From assembly GCF_001311885.1 (NCBI RefSeq), contig NZ_BBCE01000006.1, positions 58,995 to 122,994 on the forward strand: a stretch of DNA of 64,000 bases, read 5' to 3'. This stretch comes from Syntrophomonas palmitatica JCM 14374. GTDB lineage: Bacteria; Bacillota; Syntrophomonadia; Syntrophomonadales; Syntrophomonadaceae. The number at the start of each line of letters is the position of its first letter. Position 1 is the stretch's first letter. The translations under genes were made by a program, and so were the position numbers. Positions 18,744-28,005 of this stretch are shown here, piece by piece. A model generated the notes under the pieces. It was not told where the DNA came from, searched no databases, and saw only the letters and a list, made by a program, of their open reading frames with translations.

Positions 18744-19724
18744 TTAATACATATCGTGCAGTTGGGCTTTGGGGAAGTAATGTTTAATAATGGCCTGGGC
18801 ATTTTTGCCTTCCTTAGCCATTGCATAGGCGCCCCATTGTTCCATACCTACACCATGTCCCCAGCCGCTGCCTCTAAAGACAATGTTATTGCCCTCCGTT
18901 TTGACGCTGCTGATTACAGTAGAGTACAAGCGATCAGGACCTATTTTAGCGCGCAGATCTACGGCGGAAATCGTAGCCTTGCCTGCGGTAATGGTTTTAG
19001 CCCGTCCAGATGGTCCCCGGGTGCTGACCCTAATGTCATTCAGTGTCCCGGCTTTGCTGCCCATAATGTTTTGTATTTCGGAACGGGGGATCTTAACCGT
19101 CCAATTACGGTATTTGGCCGGGGCATATTTGATGCCGTGGGTTGCTACTGGAACCAGGTAACCAGCCTTGTTTTTAAGCTTGGGAAAACCTTCCTCGATG
19201 CTGGCGGTTTTATCCTTAGAAGATGAATGGAACAGGGCATAGACGAATTTACCGTTGTATAACAACACCTGTCCGCGAGTTTCATCTACAGCCCGTGATA
19301 TCATAGGCGTAATCTTGGTTTGGTCGTATTCCTGAAATTCTGTATGAGAGTCGCTCATGTCCGTCTGATGCTTTCCGCGCGTCCCGTTTTCGTAATTAAT
19401 CAGAGCCAAAGTCATAGTGCGGGCAACAATGGCCTGCGCTTTCATAGCTTCCAGGGGATATTTGGGACCTACTTCCGCAGCTACCACACCTTTAAGATAT
19501 TCTTCCAGTTTAATATTTTCCTTGGCGCCGGTGGCGGTGCGATAAATGCTGAAACTGGGTTCTGAGCTGTATTTAGTGACTTCCTTCTTCAGGGTCAGTG
19601 GTTTTTTGCTTGGCATGGGCGCCGGAATCGGTTTCTTACTTTGCTGCTGGCATCCGGCCAAACTGAATATAAATATTAGAACCAGAAACACAGCCGCATA
19701 GCAGGATAAATTTCTTTTCTGCAA
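18744..19724 (-). CDS. SpoIID/LytB domain lipoprotein
   Basis: A 326-residue lipoprotein (signal, lipobox SLAGC with Cys25, then a Pro/Lys-rich linker) with a SpoIID/LytB domain: LEEYLKGVVAAEVGPKYPLEAMKAQAIVARTMTL-type block near residue 75, VYALFHSSS, and the C-terminal RGSGWGHGVGMEQWGAYAMA block. SpoIID is a lytic transglycosylase acting on peptidoglycan stripped of stem peptides during spore engulfment. This paralogue stands alone, and its lipobox differs from classic SpoIID, so it may act on the vegetative wall or as a lysin modifier. AGGAGGCTGG (plus-strand complement at 19731-19740) is the ribosome site. Confidence 0.88.
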   Translation of the reverse strand: MQKRNLSCYAAVFLVLIFIFSLAGCQQQSKKPIPAPMPSKKPLTLKKEVTKYSSEPSFSIYRTATGAKENIKLEEYLKGVVAAEVGPKYPLEAMKAQAIVARTMTLALINYENGTRGKHQTDMSDSHTEFQEYDQTKITPMISRAVDETRGQVLLYNGKFVYALFHSSSKDKTASIEEGFPKLKNKAGYLVPVATHGIKYAPAKYRNWTVKIPRSEIQNIMGSKAGTLNDIRVSTRGPSGRAKTITAGKATISAVDLRAKIGPDRLYSTVISSVKTEGNNIVFRGSGWGHGVGMEQWGAYAMAKEGKNAQAIIKHYFPKAQLHDMY

Positions 19725-19872
19725 GAAGTACCAGCCTCCTTCGTAATTTTGTTCTAGTTTGCCCGTTATTAAATCAATTATTTGCTGGACATGGACTTCA
19801 CAGACTTTTATGCTTTACAAAAGGCTTTAATTTTTCTGTTTAACCCCTAACTTTTTAGATAGGAGGCTTGCT

Positions 19873-20331
19873 ATGCATATCGTCCTGGTGGAACCGGAGA
19901 TTCCGCAAAACACCGGTAATATTGCGCGCAGTTGTGCTTTGACGGGGTGTACTTTGCATCTGGTGGGCAGATTAGGGTTTTCACTTGAGGATCGGTATTT
20001 AAAAAGAGCGGGGCTCGATTATTGGGAATATGTAAATATAATACGCTGGACTGGTTTTCATGAATTGCTTGAACATTATCAAGACGCCAATTTCTACCTG
20101 GCCACTACGAAAGCCCAAAAATATTATAACCGCGTATCATACCAGCCGGATGATATGCTGGTGTTCGGCGCCGAAAGCCGGGGCTTGCCAGAGGACATTT
20201 TATCGATGTTTCCGGATAAACATATCCGCATACCCATGATTAACATGGGAAGGTCATTAAACCTTTCTAATGCGGCAGCGATTATTATATATGAGGCACT
20301 CAGGCAGATGGATTTTCCTGGACTGGATTAA
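19873..20331 (+). CDS. trmL: tRNA (cytidine(34)-2'-O)-methyltransferase
   Basis: A 152-residue SPOUT-family methyltransferase that modifies the wobble position of certain leucine tRNAs using S-adenosylmethionine. Motifs: MHIVLVEPEIPQNTGNIAR at the N terminus, LKRAGLDYWEY in the middle, FGAESRGLPEDIL (knot region) and IPMINMGRSLNLSNAAAIIIYE at the C terminus. The length is exact for TrmL. AGGAGGCTTG before ATG 19873 is a clear ribosome site. It is divergent from the SpoIID-like gene. Confidence 0.96.
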   Translation: MHIVLVEPEIPQNTGNIARSCALTGCTLHLVGRLGFSLEDRYLKRAGLDYWEYVNIIRWTGFHELLEHYQDANFYLATTKAQKYYNRVSYQPDDMLVFGAESRGLPEDILSMFPDKHIRIPMINMGRSLNLSNAAAIIIYEALRQMDFPGLD

Positions 20332-20500
20332 CCGTAAAAATCGATAAAAATTATATACACATTTCCACAAATATAAAATATTATAATAATAACGTCACAT
20401 GCTTATATATTCCATATTACCCTATTCTAAGAGGACAAACGACCTAAAAAATGCCTCAATCCTAATTAAAGCAAGATCAGATTACAAGGGAGCTGGGAAA

Positions 20501-21397
20501 ATGCGGATTCTTATAGCGGATGATGATTTACTGTCCCTGCGCATTCTTAATGATTATATTAACAGCTGGGGATATGAGGTGATTTTGTGCCGCAATGGCG
20601 ATGAAGCCTGGGCCGTATTGGAACAAGAAAACCGCCCTAATATTGCTATACTGGATTGGATGATGCCGGGCCTGGAGGGGGTTCAGATTTGCGAAAGACT
20701 AAGAAAAATGAATCCGTCCCGGTATGTGTACGTTATTTTGCTTACGGCCAGAAGTAAGACGGAAGATGTAATAAAAGGGCTCGACTCAGGCGCGGACGAT
20801 TATATTATAAAGCCTTTCCATCCGGAGGAGCTGAAATACCGCTTAAGAATCGGGGAAAGGATAATTGAACTTGAACAACGTATTATCAGCATGGCCAGCA
20901 CCGATTATCTTACCGGCCTTTTAAATCGCCGGGCTTTTATGGAGAGACTGGAGGCGGAGATAAATCGCGCTCAGCGCGGTTACAATCACCTGGGTATTAT
21001 TATTGCTGATCTGGATCATTTTAAGGATATAAATGATAGATATGGACACCAGGTGGGTGATCGTGTACTGCAGGACGCATCCCGATGCCTGACTTCGGCT
21101 TGCCGGGTGTATGATTTTGTAGGCCGATATGGCGGGGAGGAATTCATCATTTGCCTGCCCGGGGCCAATATTAATGAAACCTGTAATATAGCGGAACGGA
21201 TGCGGAACATGCTCAGAGAACAGAGAACGGTGTTAGCGGATAATACAGAAGTGGGAGTGACAGCCAGTTTCGGAATTGCTGATATGTCATCAGGCAGCGC
21301 GATGAGTTCAGACGACTTGATTAAAAAGGCTGATGATGCTCTCTATCAGGCCAAGGGTAAAGGACGCAACCAGGTGGTAATTGCTGACTCAAAATAA
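20501..21397 (+). CDS. response regulator with GGDEF output (diguanylate cyclase)
   Basis: A 298-residue two-domain regulator. The receiver domain has acidic pocket DDD at 7-9, phospho-acceptor Asp52 in AILDWMMPG and Lys in IIKPFHPEE. The GGDEF domain has STDYLTGLLNRRAF, IADLDHFKDINDRYGH and the active-site loop GGEEF at 211-215, with an RxxD inhibitory site (RVYD) just before it. It should make cyclic di-GMP when phosphorylated. A longer frame begins at 20399, but ATG 20501 has a GGGAGCTGGG ribosome site and starts exactly at the receiver fold. No partner kinase is adjacent. Confidence 0.95.
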   Translation: MRILIADDDLLSLRILNDYINSWGYEVILCRNGDEAWAVLEQENRPNIAILDWMMPGLEGVQICERLRKMNPSRYVYVILLTARSKTEDVIKGLDSGADDYIIKPFHPEELKYRLRIGERIIELEQRIISMASTDYLTGLLNRRAFMERLEAEINRAQRGYNHLGIIIADLDHFKDINDRYGHQVGDRVLQDASRCLTSACRVYDFVGRYGGEEFIICLPGANINETCNIAERMRNMLREQRTVLADNTEVGVTASFGIADMSSGSAMSSDDLIKKADDALYQAKGKGRNQVVIADSK

Positions 21398-21420
21398 AAA
21401 ACCCCTGAATGGGGTTTTTA
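21396..21420. terminator. bidirectional rho-independent terminator
   Basis: AAAAAACCCCTGAATGGGGTTTTT: a short GC stem flanked by A and T runs, shared by the GGDEF gene and the convergent ferredoxin gene. Confidence 0.8.
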
Positions 21421-21443
21421 TTAAGCACCTATATAAATGAGTT

Positions 21444-21644
<201 letters not shown>

Positions 21645-21806
21645 CTACTAGCATTATAATTAACGCCTTTTTGTTTGTCAATTTAGAAACCAGGCGTATA
21701 AAGACAGAATTGCCTGCCCGATCAGCACATAATATTGCCAGGACAATAGTTCCATGGCATAAAATATACCTTGGATATATAATTGTCGGAAAAAGGAGAT
21801 ATACGC

Positions 21807-22448
21807 TTGAAGTGCATGGTTCTCGCCAATGGCGAATATGGAGTGATGGATGCCTATAAAGACCTGGTGAAAAATGTTGATCTGGTGATATGTGCTGATG
21901 GCGGCGCCAACTATGCTTACTACCTGGGAATAAATCCCGATTATATTATTGGTGATCTGGATTCTATCACCGCTGAAATTAGAGAATATTACCAACTGCA
22001 AGGGGTAAAATTTAAGAAGTATCCGCGTTCTAAAGATTTCACCGATACGCAGCTGGCTCTTTCTTTAGCAGAGGAACTGGGAGCAGATGACATAGTCCTG
22101 GTGGGAACTCTGGGCAAAAGACTGGATTTTACCATGTCCAATATTTACGCCGGTCTGGATATGGCGCACAGCGGGAAAAAAATAAAACATTATTCCCCCG
22201 ACTGCACCATTTATCTGCTTACAGGCAGCTTGCGGCTGGAAGGGTGTAAGGGAGACCTGGTCTCTGTACTGGCTCTAAGCGACCAGGTTCAAGGGGTATG
22301 TGAAAATGGATTTGTTTATCCCCTGCAGAATGCGGTTATAGAGAAAACAAATCCCTATGCGGTTTCAAATGTTATCAGCGATGATAGGGCTGAAATCAAT
22401 CTAAGCCAGGGTATACTGCTGGTATTCCACTATCACGGCAATAGATAA
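21807..22448 (+). CDS. thiN: thiamine pyrophosphokinase
   Basis: A 213-residue thiamin pyrophosphokinase making thiamine diphosphate from thiamine and ATP. Motifs: VICADGGANYAYYLGINPDYIIGDLDS, the substrate-binding acidic block; YPRSKDFTDTQLAL; VGTLGKRLDFTMSNI. The open frame begins upstream at 21783, but that stretch contains the AAAAGGAG ribosome site itself (21791-21798), so TTG 21807 is preferred, with ATG 21816 as another option. No TPP riboswitch is visible upstream. Confidence 0.92.
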   Translation: MKCMVLANGEYGVMDAYKDLVKNVDLVICADGGANYAYYLGINPDYIIGDLDSITAEIREYYQLQGVKFKKYPRSKDFTDTQLALSLAEELGADDIVLVGTLGKRLDFTMSNIYAGLDMAHSGKKIKHYSPDCTIYLLTGSLRLEGCKGDLVSVLALSDQVQGVCENGFVYPLQNAVIEKTNPYAVSNVISDDRAEINLSQGILLVFHYHGNR

Positions 22449-22505
22449 TATAATCGGGGCGGAAAAATTGCGCTTGATATATTATGTAAGGTAAAATACT
22501 GCTTG

Positions 22506-22606
22506 ACTTAAGGCAATCATAACGCTTTATTCCGTTGTCAGCCGGTTTCATGTTAACTATAGGAGCAGAACAATATGCTTGCCTTAAGTTAAGTGCGAAA
22601 GTTGAG
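22506..22606. repeat. MITE-like repeat, inverted copy before cdaA
   Basis: ACTTAAGGCAA (22506-22516) and TTGCCTTAAGT (22580-22590) are perfect inverted repeats enclosing a core that is the reverse complement of the 15213-15275 repeat. GTGCGAAAGTTGA follows at 22593-22605, identical to the right end of the 9175-9299 element. Confidence 0.65.
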
Positions 22607-22631
22607 CTATAAGCATCCCGGAGGTGCAAAC

Positions 22632-23447
22632 TTGGATTTTACTTTTTTAACCGGTATATTTGCCAGTCCCTGGGATATAATTCGCAACCTGGTTGATATA
22701 GCTATAATTTCATATATTCTCTACCGCCTGCTGGGGCTTATCAAGGGTACCAGAGCCGAGCAATTGCTTAAAGGATTGGTGCTCCTGCTTATTTTTACGC
22801 TTGCGGCAGGTTTCCTCAAACTCACCATGGTAAATTGGCTGACAGAAAAGCTGTGGATATTATTTGCCATTACCCTGCCTATAGTATTTCAGCCGGAAAT
22901 ACGCCGTTTCCTGGAACAGTTAGGCCGTGGCGGTCTTTTTGGAATGCGGAGTTTGTGGAGTGACAAAGGCGAATACGATGAAATGGTTGCGGAACTTTGT
23001 CTTGCCGCCCAGTCGTTATCGCGCAGCCGCACAGGGGCTTTAATCGTTGTGGCCAGGAAAACTGGCATTGGCGAATATCTGGAAAGCGGCGCCAGATTGG
23101 ATGCCCTGGTTTCTGCCAGCCTTCTGCAAACTATTTTCTTTCCCAATACTCCTTTACATGATGGAGCAGTGGTAATCAGAAACACTCGTATCGAACGTGC
23201 GGGCTGCTTTCTGCCCCTAAGTGACAATCCTGCCCTGGATCGTCAACTGGGGACCAGGCATCGCGCCGCACTGGGAATAAGCGAAGTGTCAGATGCGGTG
23301 GTTCTTATTGTCTCTGAGGAAACCGGGCAGGTTTCACTGGCTTATAATGGAGAAATTAAGCGGGACATTGGTATCGATGAGCTCAAGTTAATGCTTGAGA
23401 AAAAGCTGGGTGAAACCGGTAATGATACCTCGTGGTTCAGGAGGTAA
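22632..23447 (+). CDS. cdaA: diadenylate cyclase CdaA
   Basis: A 271-residue membrane diadenylate cyclase. Three N-terminal helices (about 5-80) precede the DAC domain, where DGAVVIRNTRIERAGC and GTRHRAALGISE are the two catalytic/ATP-binding motifs (DGA and RHR). It makes cyclic di-AMP, a second messenger controlling potassium and osmotic balance and cell-wall homeostasis. TTG 22632 follows CGGAGGTG (22618-22625); the longer frame from 22593 starts inside a repeat and is not used. It forms the classic operon with cdaR and glmM. Confidence 0.95.
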   Translation: MDFTFLTGIFASPWDIIRNLVDIAIISYILYRLLGLIKGTRAEQLLKGLVLLLIFTLAAGFLKLTMVNWLTEKLWILFAITLPIVFQPEIRRFLEQLGRGGLFGMRSLWSDKGEYDEMVAELCLAAQSLSRSRTGALIVVARKTGIGEYLESGARLDALVSASLLQTIFFPNTPLHDGAVVIRNTRIERAGCFLPLSDNPALDRQLGTRHRAALGISEVSDAVVLIVSEETGQVSLAYNGEIKRDIGIDELKLMLEKKLGETGNDTSWFRR

Positions 23448-23454
23448 TGGGTCA

Positions 23455-24386
23455 TTGTCTGTAAATGTAAGTTTAAAAAGAAACAGCGGGCTTAAAATAA
23501 TATCGGTCATACTAGCCTTATTGCTATGGTTTTATATTGGTTATCAGGAACAGGGCAAGGTTGGGAGCGATTACGCGCAGGTAAAACTGCGTTATCTTAA
23601 CCTGGGTGAGGGCCTAAGCGCTGCCGGGCCTGAAAATGTATCTCTGAGAATATGGGGAGCGTTTCGAGAACGCCCCAGGCCGCAGCTTATATAGATCTAG
23701 CCGGGCTTGACGAAGGGGAATACAGCCTGCCGGTGCGGGTGAAAGCTGCAGAGGGGGCTATGTTTACCCGTGTAGAACCGGACCAGGTTAAAGTTGTCCT
23801 CAGCCGGAAAAATAACCGCAGCTTAAAGATAGAACCCCAGGTTTTGCAGTCCCCGTCACCTGCTTACCGGGTGCTTAATCTTACACCGGTACCCGAAAAC
23901 TGCCTGGTTAGCGGTGAACAAAGCCAGGTAACCAGGGCAGCGCGCGTTGTATGCTGGCTGCAGCTTGCCGGGCTTACTCAGAGCAAGGCGATGGAAGTGC
24001 CCCTCAGAGCACTGGATAAAAACGGCCAGCCCATTGAGCAGGGAATCAGGTTGCTTCCCGCCCGGGCCAGCGTATATGTTGTAATAGGTGAAAATCTGGA
24101 ACATAAAGTCGTGAATGTTAAAGCCCTTACCCGGGGAAATCCAGAATATGGCTATGAAATGTCAGGCCTGCGTTTGCAGCCGGATAAAATTGAGCTGTTA
24201 GGCACAAAAGATCAGCTGGCCGGTATTGAGGAAATAACCACTCAAGAAATTGATCTTACCGGTAAAAAGCAATCATTTGTACAGGAAGTTGAGATACAAA
24301 ATCCCGATTCAATAAAGGTTTTTCCTTCAAAGTTATTAATAGAAGTAATAATCGAAAAAAGTGTTGAGGCAGGTTCGAAATCATGA
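23455..24386 (+). CDS. cdaR: CdaA regulator CdaR (YbbR domain protein), interrupted by a -1 frameshift
   Basis: An N-terminal membrane anchor (GLKIISVILALLLWFYIGY) is followed by YbbR repeats in the extracytoplasmic part. The first frame stops at 23692-23694. One extra C in the run at 23673-23676 joins it to the downstream frame (QAAAYIDLAGLDEGEYSLPV onward) and gives 310 residues. The protein binds CdaA and modulates cyclic di-AMP synthesis. The likely start is TTG 23455 after CAGGAGG (23439-23445), since the ATG at 23447 stops immediately. The 3' end overlaps the FAD-protein gene by four bases. Confidence 0.88.
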
Positions 24387-26061
24387 TATTTCGTTTGAGC
24401 GATTTAAGGATGGGCCTTGATTATCATCGGGAAGACCTGTATATCGCTGCGGCCAAGAAATTAAAAATAAAAAAATCCGATATTAAAGAGCTAAAGCTGG
24501 TCAGGCAGGCAGTGGATGCGCGGCGCAATCAGGTTGAGTTTACCTGTACGATTAATGTGGAACTTAACCAAGGGGTGGCGCTGCCCGTAGAAATCCTGGA
24601 TATGCGCGGGCTGGCTGCCTGGCAAACTCCTGTGCCGCAGCCATTGGCGCACGGTACGGTTTCCCTGCAATATCCCCCCCTGGTAGTTGGTTCAGGACCA
24701 GCCGGGCTTTTCTGTGCTCTGGCCCTGGCCAGGGAAGGCTTTAAACCGGTTATAATTGAGCGCGGACCTGATATGGACCGAAGGGTGGCCGCGGTTGAAA
24801 AATTTTGGAAACAGGGAATACTTGACCCTCAAGCCAACGCCCAGTTCGGTGAAGGCGGCGCCGGGACATTTTCTGACGGCAAACTTACCACTCGTATTGA
24901 TGACCAGCGTGTGACCAGCGTATTACAGACTTTCGTAGATTATGGCGCCAGCGAGGAGATACTTTATTTAAAAAAACCCCATGTAGGTACTGAGATCATT
25001 CGCCAGGTGGTTAAAAAAATCAGGGGGGAGATACTCGACCGGGGCGGAGAAATTTATTTTGATGCTTGTCTTACAGATATAAATATTAACCAGGGGTGTA
25101 TAAAAAGCATAATAATAAATAGCAGCCTGGAGATTCCCGTTTCAGTATTAGTCCTGGCGGTTGGCAACAGTGCGCGTGATATCTATCGTCTGCTGGAACA
25201 TAAAGGGGTGAAAATAGTACCCAAACCATTTGCGGTAGGGATAAGAGTGGAACACCCCCAGAGGTACGTTGATAAAACGCAATATGGAAAATTTGCCGGT
25301 CATCCCAGGTTAGGACCGGCTGATTATCATATAACTTACCAGGACCGTGAAACCGGGCGTTCTATGTATACGTTCTGCATGTGCCCGGGGGGATATGTAA
25401 TAGCGGCAGCTTCAGAGCCTCTGCAGGTGGTTACCAATGGCATGAGTTATCAGGCGCGTGATTCCGGCATTGCCAACAGCGCACTCCTGGTAAGTGTAAA
25501 ACCGGGAGATTGGAATTATACTCCCCTGGGCGGATTAGATTTCCAGGAGCATCTGGAAAGAAAAGCTTTTCGAATAGGCGGCGGAAATTATTATGCTCCA
25601 TCACAAAGGATGACTGATTTCCTGCAAAAAAAACAGGGGGAGTCCCTGGAGGGTTCTCTGGCTACCTATAAACCCGGGGTGAGTTCCTGCAACCTGTGGG
25701 ATTTGCTGCCCACACCGATTTGCCAGGTCCTGGCCCGCGGAATAGCTGCCTGGAACAGAAAGATGCCTGGTTTCATACATGAAGAAGCGGTATTGACAGC
25801 GGTGGAAACCCGCAGTTCAGCCCCCTTGCGGATTGAACGCGGTCAGGATATGTGTTCTGTCAGTGCTGTTAATCTTTATCCTGCGGAGAAGGGTCAGGTT
25901 ATGCGGGAGGGATTGTCAGTTCGGCCGTAGATGGTTTGAAGGTGGCGGAGAAGATAATTACTGGCTATGCTTGTTCTGCACAAGGTTTGCCCTTAAACCG
26001 CGGCGGAGTTACCAATGCACGGCATCTAAGCATGAATGACACTATGATTGTAAAATATTAA
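24383..26061 (+). CDS. FAD-dependent dehydrogenase-like protein (COG2509), interrupted by a -1 frameshift
   Basis: A flavoprotein with an N-terminal domain (about 1-95) and a Rossmann FAD-binding motif at VVGSGPAGLFCALALAREG near residue 98, then QFGEGGAGTFSDGKLTTR and the YTFCMCPGGYV segment typical of this uncharacterised family. The current frame stops at 25928-25930. Adding one G at 25885-25886 restores YPAGEGSGYAGGIVSSAVDG and GLPLNRGGVTNAR to a stop at 26061, for 559 residues. Its ATG overlaps cdaR. Members often sit in this cda-glm operon; the substrate is unknown. Confidence 0.87.
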
Positions 26062-26157
26062 GATTTACCTGTATATGTTTAGTTGTTACAATACTGCCTA
26101 GTTAATAAAATATTCACTGCAGCGAGAAAAGAGAATCTCTTTTGAGGAGGAGAAAAA

Positions 26158-27513
26158 GTGGGGAGTCTTTTTGGAACCGATGGGGTTAGGGGAATAGCCA
26201 ACGAAGAACTTACTGCTGAAATGGCTTTTGATCTCGGCCGGGCTGGCAGCTATGTTCTCGCCCGTCAAACTGGCGGAAGCAGACCGAGGATTCTGGTGGG
26301 AAAAGATACGCGCATATCAGGAGACATGCTGGAAGCAGCTTTGGTTGCGGGTATATGTTCAACGGGCGCTGACGCTTTGACTGCAGGTATCATACCTACA
26401 CCTGCAGTCGCTTACCTGACGCAAAAATATGAGGCCTCGTGCGGAATAGTAATATCTGCTTCCCATAACCCGGTTGAGGATAATGGCATTAAATTTTTTG
26501 GCCCCAATGGTTTTAAGCTTCCGGACGAGATAGAAAATGACATTGAAAGATTGGTGCTGTGCGGAACTTCCGCTCTGCCTCGTCCTCGGGGAGCGGATGT
26601 CGGCAGGGTTTATGAGGTAAAAGAAGCGGAGAATAAATATCTGCAGTACCTGTGTTCCTGCTATGAATTAAGTGAACAACTGCATGATATCAGTCTGGTG
26701 GTTGATTGCGCCAACGGGGCGGCTTATAGTACAGGTCCGGAACTCTGGCGCCGACTGGGTGCAAGAGTCATTGCCATTCATGATAATCCCAATGGCATTA
26801 ATATAAATGAACGCTGCGGCTCAACCCATACTGAGGGTCTGCGCCGTGCGGTACTTGAAAACAAGGCAGATTTGGGAATAGCTTATGATGGCGATGCTGA
26901 TCGCTGTATTGTTGTTGATGAACTGGGCAATGAACTTGACGGTGATTATATTATGCTGCTCTGCGCTCTGGATAAACAAAGACAGGGAAAACTAAATCCT
27001 TCTATGCTGGTAGCGACCGTAATGAGCAATATAGGGCTGGATATTGCCCTGCGCCGGGAAAATATCAGGGTGGAAAACTGTAAAGTCGGAGATCGCTATG
27101 TGCTGGAAAAAATGCAGGAGACCGGCGCGTTACTGGGAGGAGAACAATCCGGGCATATAATATTTAGAGACTATGCTACAACCGGTGACGGCTTATTAAC
27201 CTCGCTTAAATTAGCCGAAGTGGTGAAACGCAACGGCATGAAGCTTTCCGAGTTAGCCCGAGAAATGGAAAAGCTGCCCCAGATATTGGTTAATATTCGC
27301 CTGGAAAATAAGGATGAAATATTGTCGCATGATCTGGTGAGGGCGGCAATGGAAGAAGCCAGAACCCGCCTGGGCGAATATGGCAAACTGGTGGTAAGAC
27401 CTTCGGGGACTGAGCCTCTGGTAAGAATTATGGCCCAGGGGCCGGATCAGTATCTGCTGGAGGAGGTGATTGGCGGAATAAAGAAAGCGATTACCAAGGT
27501 AATGGGAGCATGA
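26158..27513 (+). CDS. glmM: phosphoglucosamine mutase
   Basis: A 451-residue mutase converting glucosamine-6-phosphate to glucosamine-1-phosphate for UDP-GlcNAc and wall synthesis. Catalytic phosphoserine is Ser102 in VISASHNPVEDNG, the magnesium loop is AYDGDADRC, the substrate loop is GEQSGHIIF, and the phosphate-binding loop is RPSGTEPLVR. It starts at GTG 26158 behind TTTGAGGAGGAG. CdaA/CdaR and GlmM interact in related bacteria, tying wall precursor supply to cyclic di-AMP. Confidence 0.97.
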   Translation: MGSLFGTDGVRGIANEELTAEMAFDLGRAGSYVLARQTGGSRPRILVGKDTRISGDMLEAALVAGICSTGADALTAGIIPTPAVAYLTQKYEASCGIVISASHNPVEDNGIKFFGPNGFKLPDEIENDIERLVLCGTSALPRPRGADVGRVYEVKEAENKYLQYLCSCYELSEQLHDISLVVDCANGAAYSTGPELWRRLGARVIAIHDNPNGININERCGSTHTEGLRRAVLENKADLGIAYDGDADRCIVVDELGNELDGDYIMLLCALDKQRQGKLNPSMLVATVMSNIGLDIALRRENIRVENCKVGDRYVLEKMQETGALLGGEQSGHIIFRDYATTGDGLLTSLKLAEVVKRNGMKLSELAREMEKLPQILVNIRLENKDEILSHDLVRAAMEEARTRLGEYGKLVVRPSGTEPLVRIMAQGPDQYLLEEVIGGIKKAITKVMGA

Positions 27514-27570
27514 AAAAACCAGGTTTTCAAAAAATATACCCAAAGGCGGTGATGCTAAATAAAAATTATA

Positions 27571-27730
27571 ATGAAAGCGCCTGATCCGGCAGGTCTTGAC
27601 CTGCCGGGTGACGAGGAGGGGGTTTATCGAACTTTCGGCGGGTGCCCCCCGGTGTTACCACCATCGACAGCATGGCTACAAACCCCGGCAGCAATGCCGG
27701 AGACAAAAGGCCCTGCAGTGGTATAGGATA
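27571..27730 (+). ncRNA. glmS ribozyme (glucosamine-6-phosphate-activated self-cleaving riboswitch)
   Basis: The sequence matches the glmS ribozyme core: AAAGCGCC (27574-27581, with predicted self-cleavage between A27576 and G27577), GGTGACGAGGAGG, TTTATCGAACTTTCGGCGGG (27628-27647), TGCCCCCCGGTGTT, and a 3' segment with AGGCCCTGCAGTGG. It sits about 275 bases upstream of the glmS ATG. When glucosamine-6-phosphate is high, the RNA cuts itself and the downstream glmS message is degraded. Confidence 0.93.
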
Positions 27731-28005
27731 ACGATTCAACCCAGATTTTCACAGATTATTGATAGATTGACACAGACATCCCTGACTCTTTCCGGGTCAT
27801 CATTAGAACGTAAAAACTGCTTGGTATCTGTCCGAAGCGGTAGGGTTTTCAGGGCAGATAAGTTAATAAAAGTTTTATTTTATAAAACTTATTTAAACTG
27901 ATCTTAAGGCATACTGACGATTTGCAAGCAGAGATTAAATCAGCTGTGTCCATCAGTGCGCATCTGGGTTCATCTGTGGCTATATCTATTCTTGGAGGTT
28001 TATTT

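Noticed and set aside
27596..27901. 101-residue plus-strand frame
   Set aside because: It lies inside and just after the glmS ribozyme and has no start signal.
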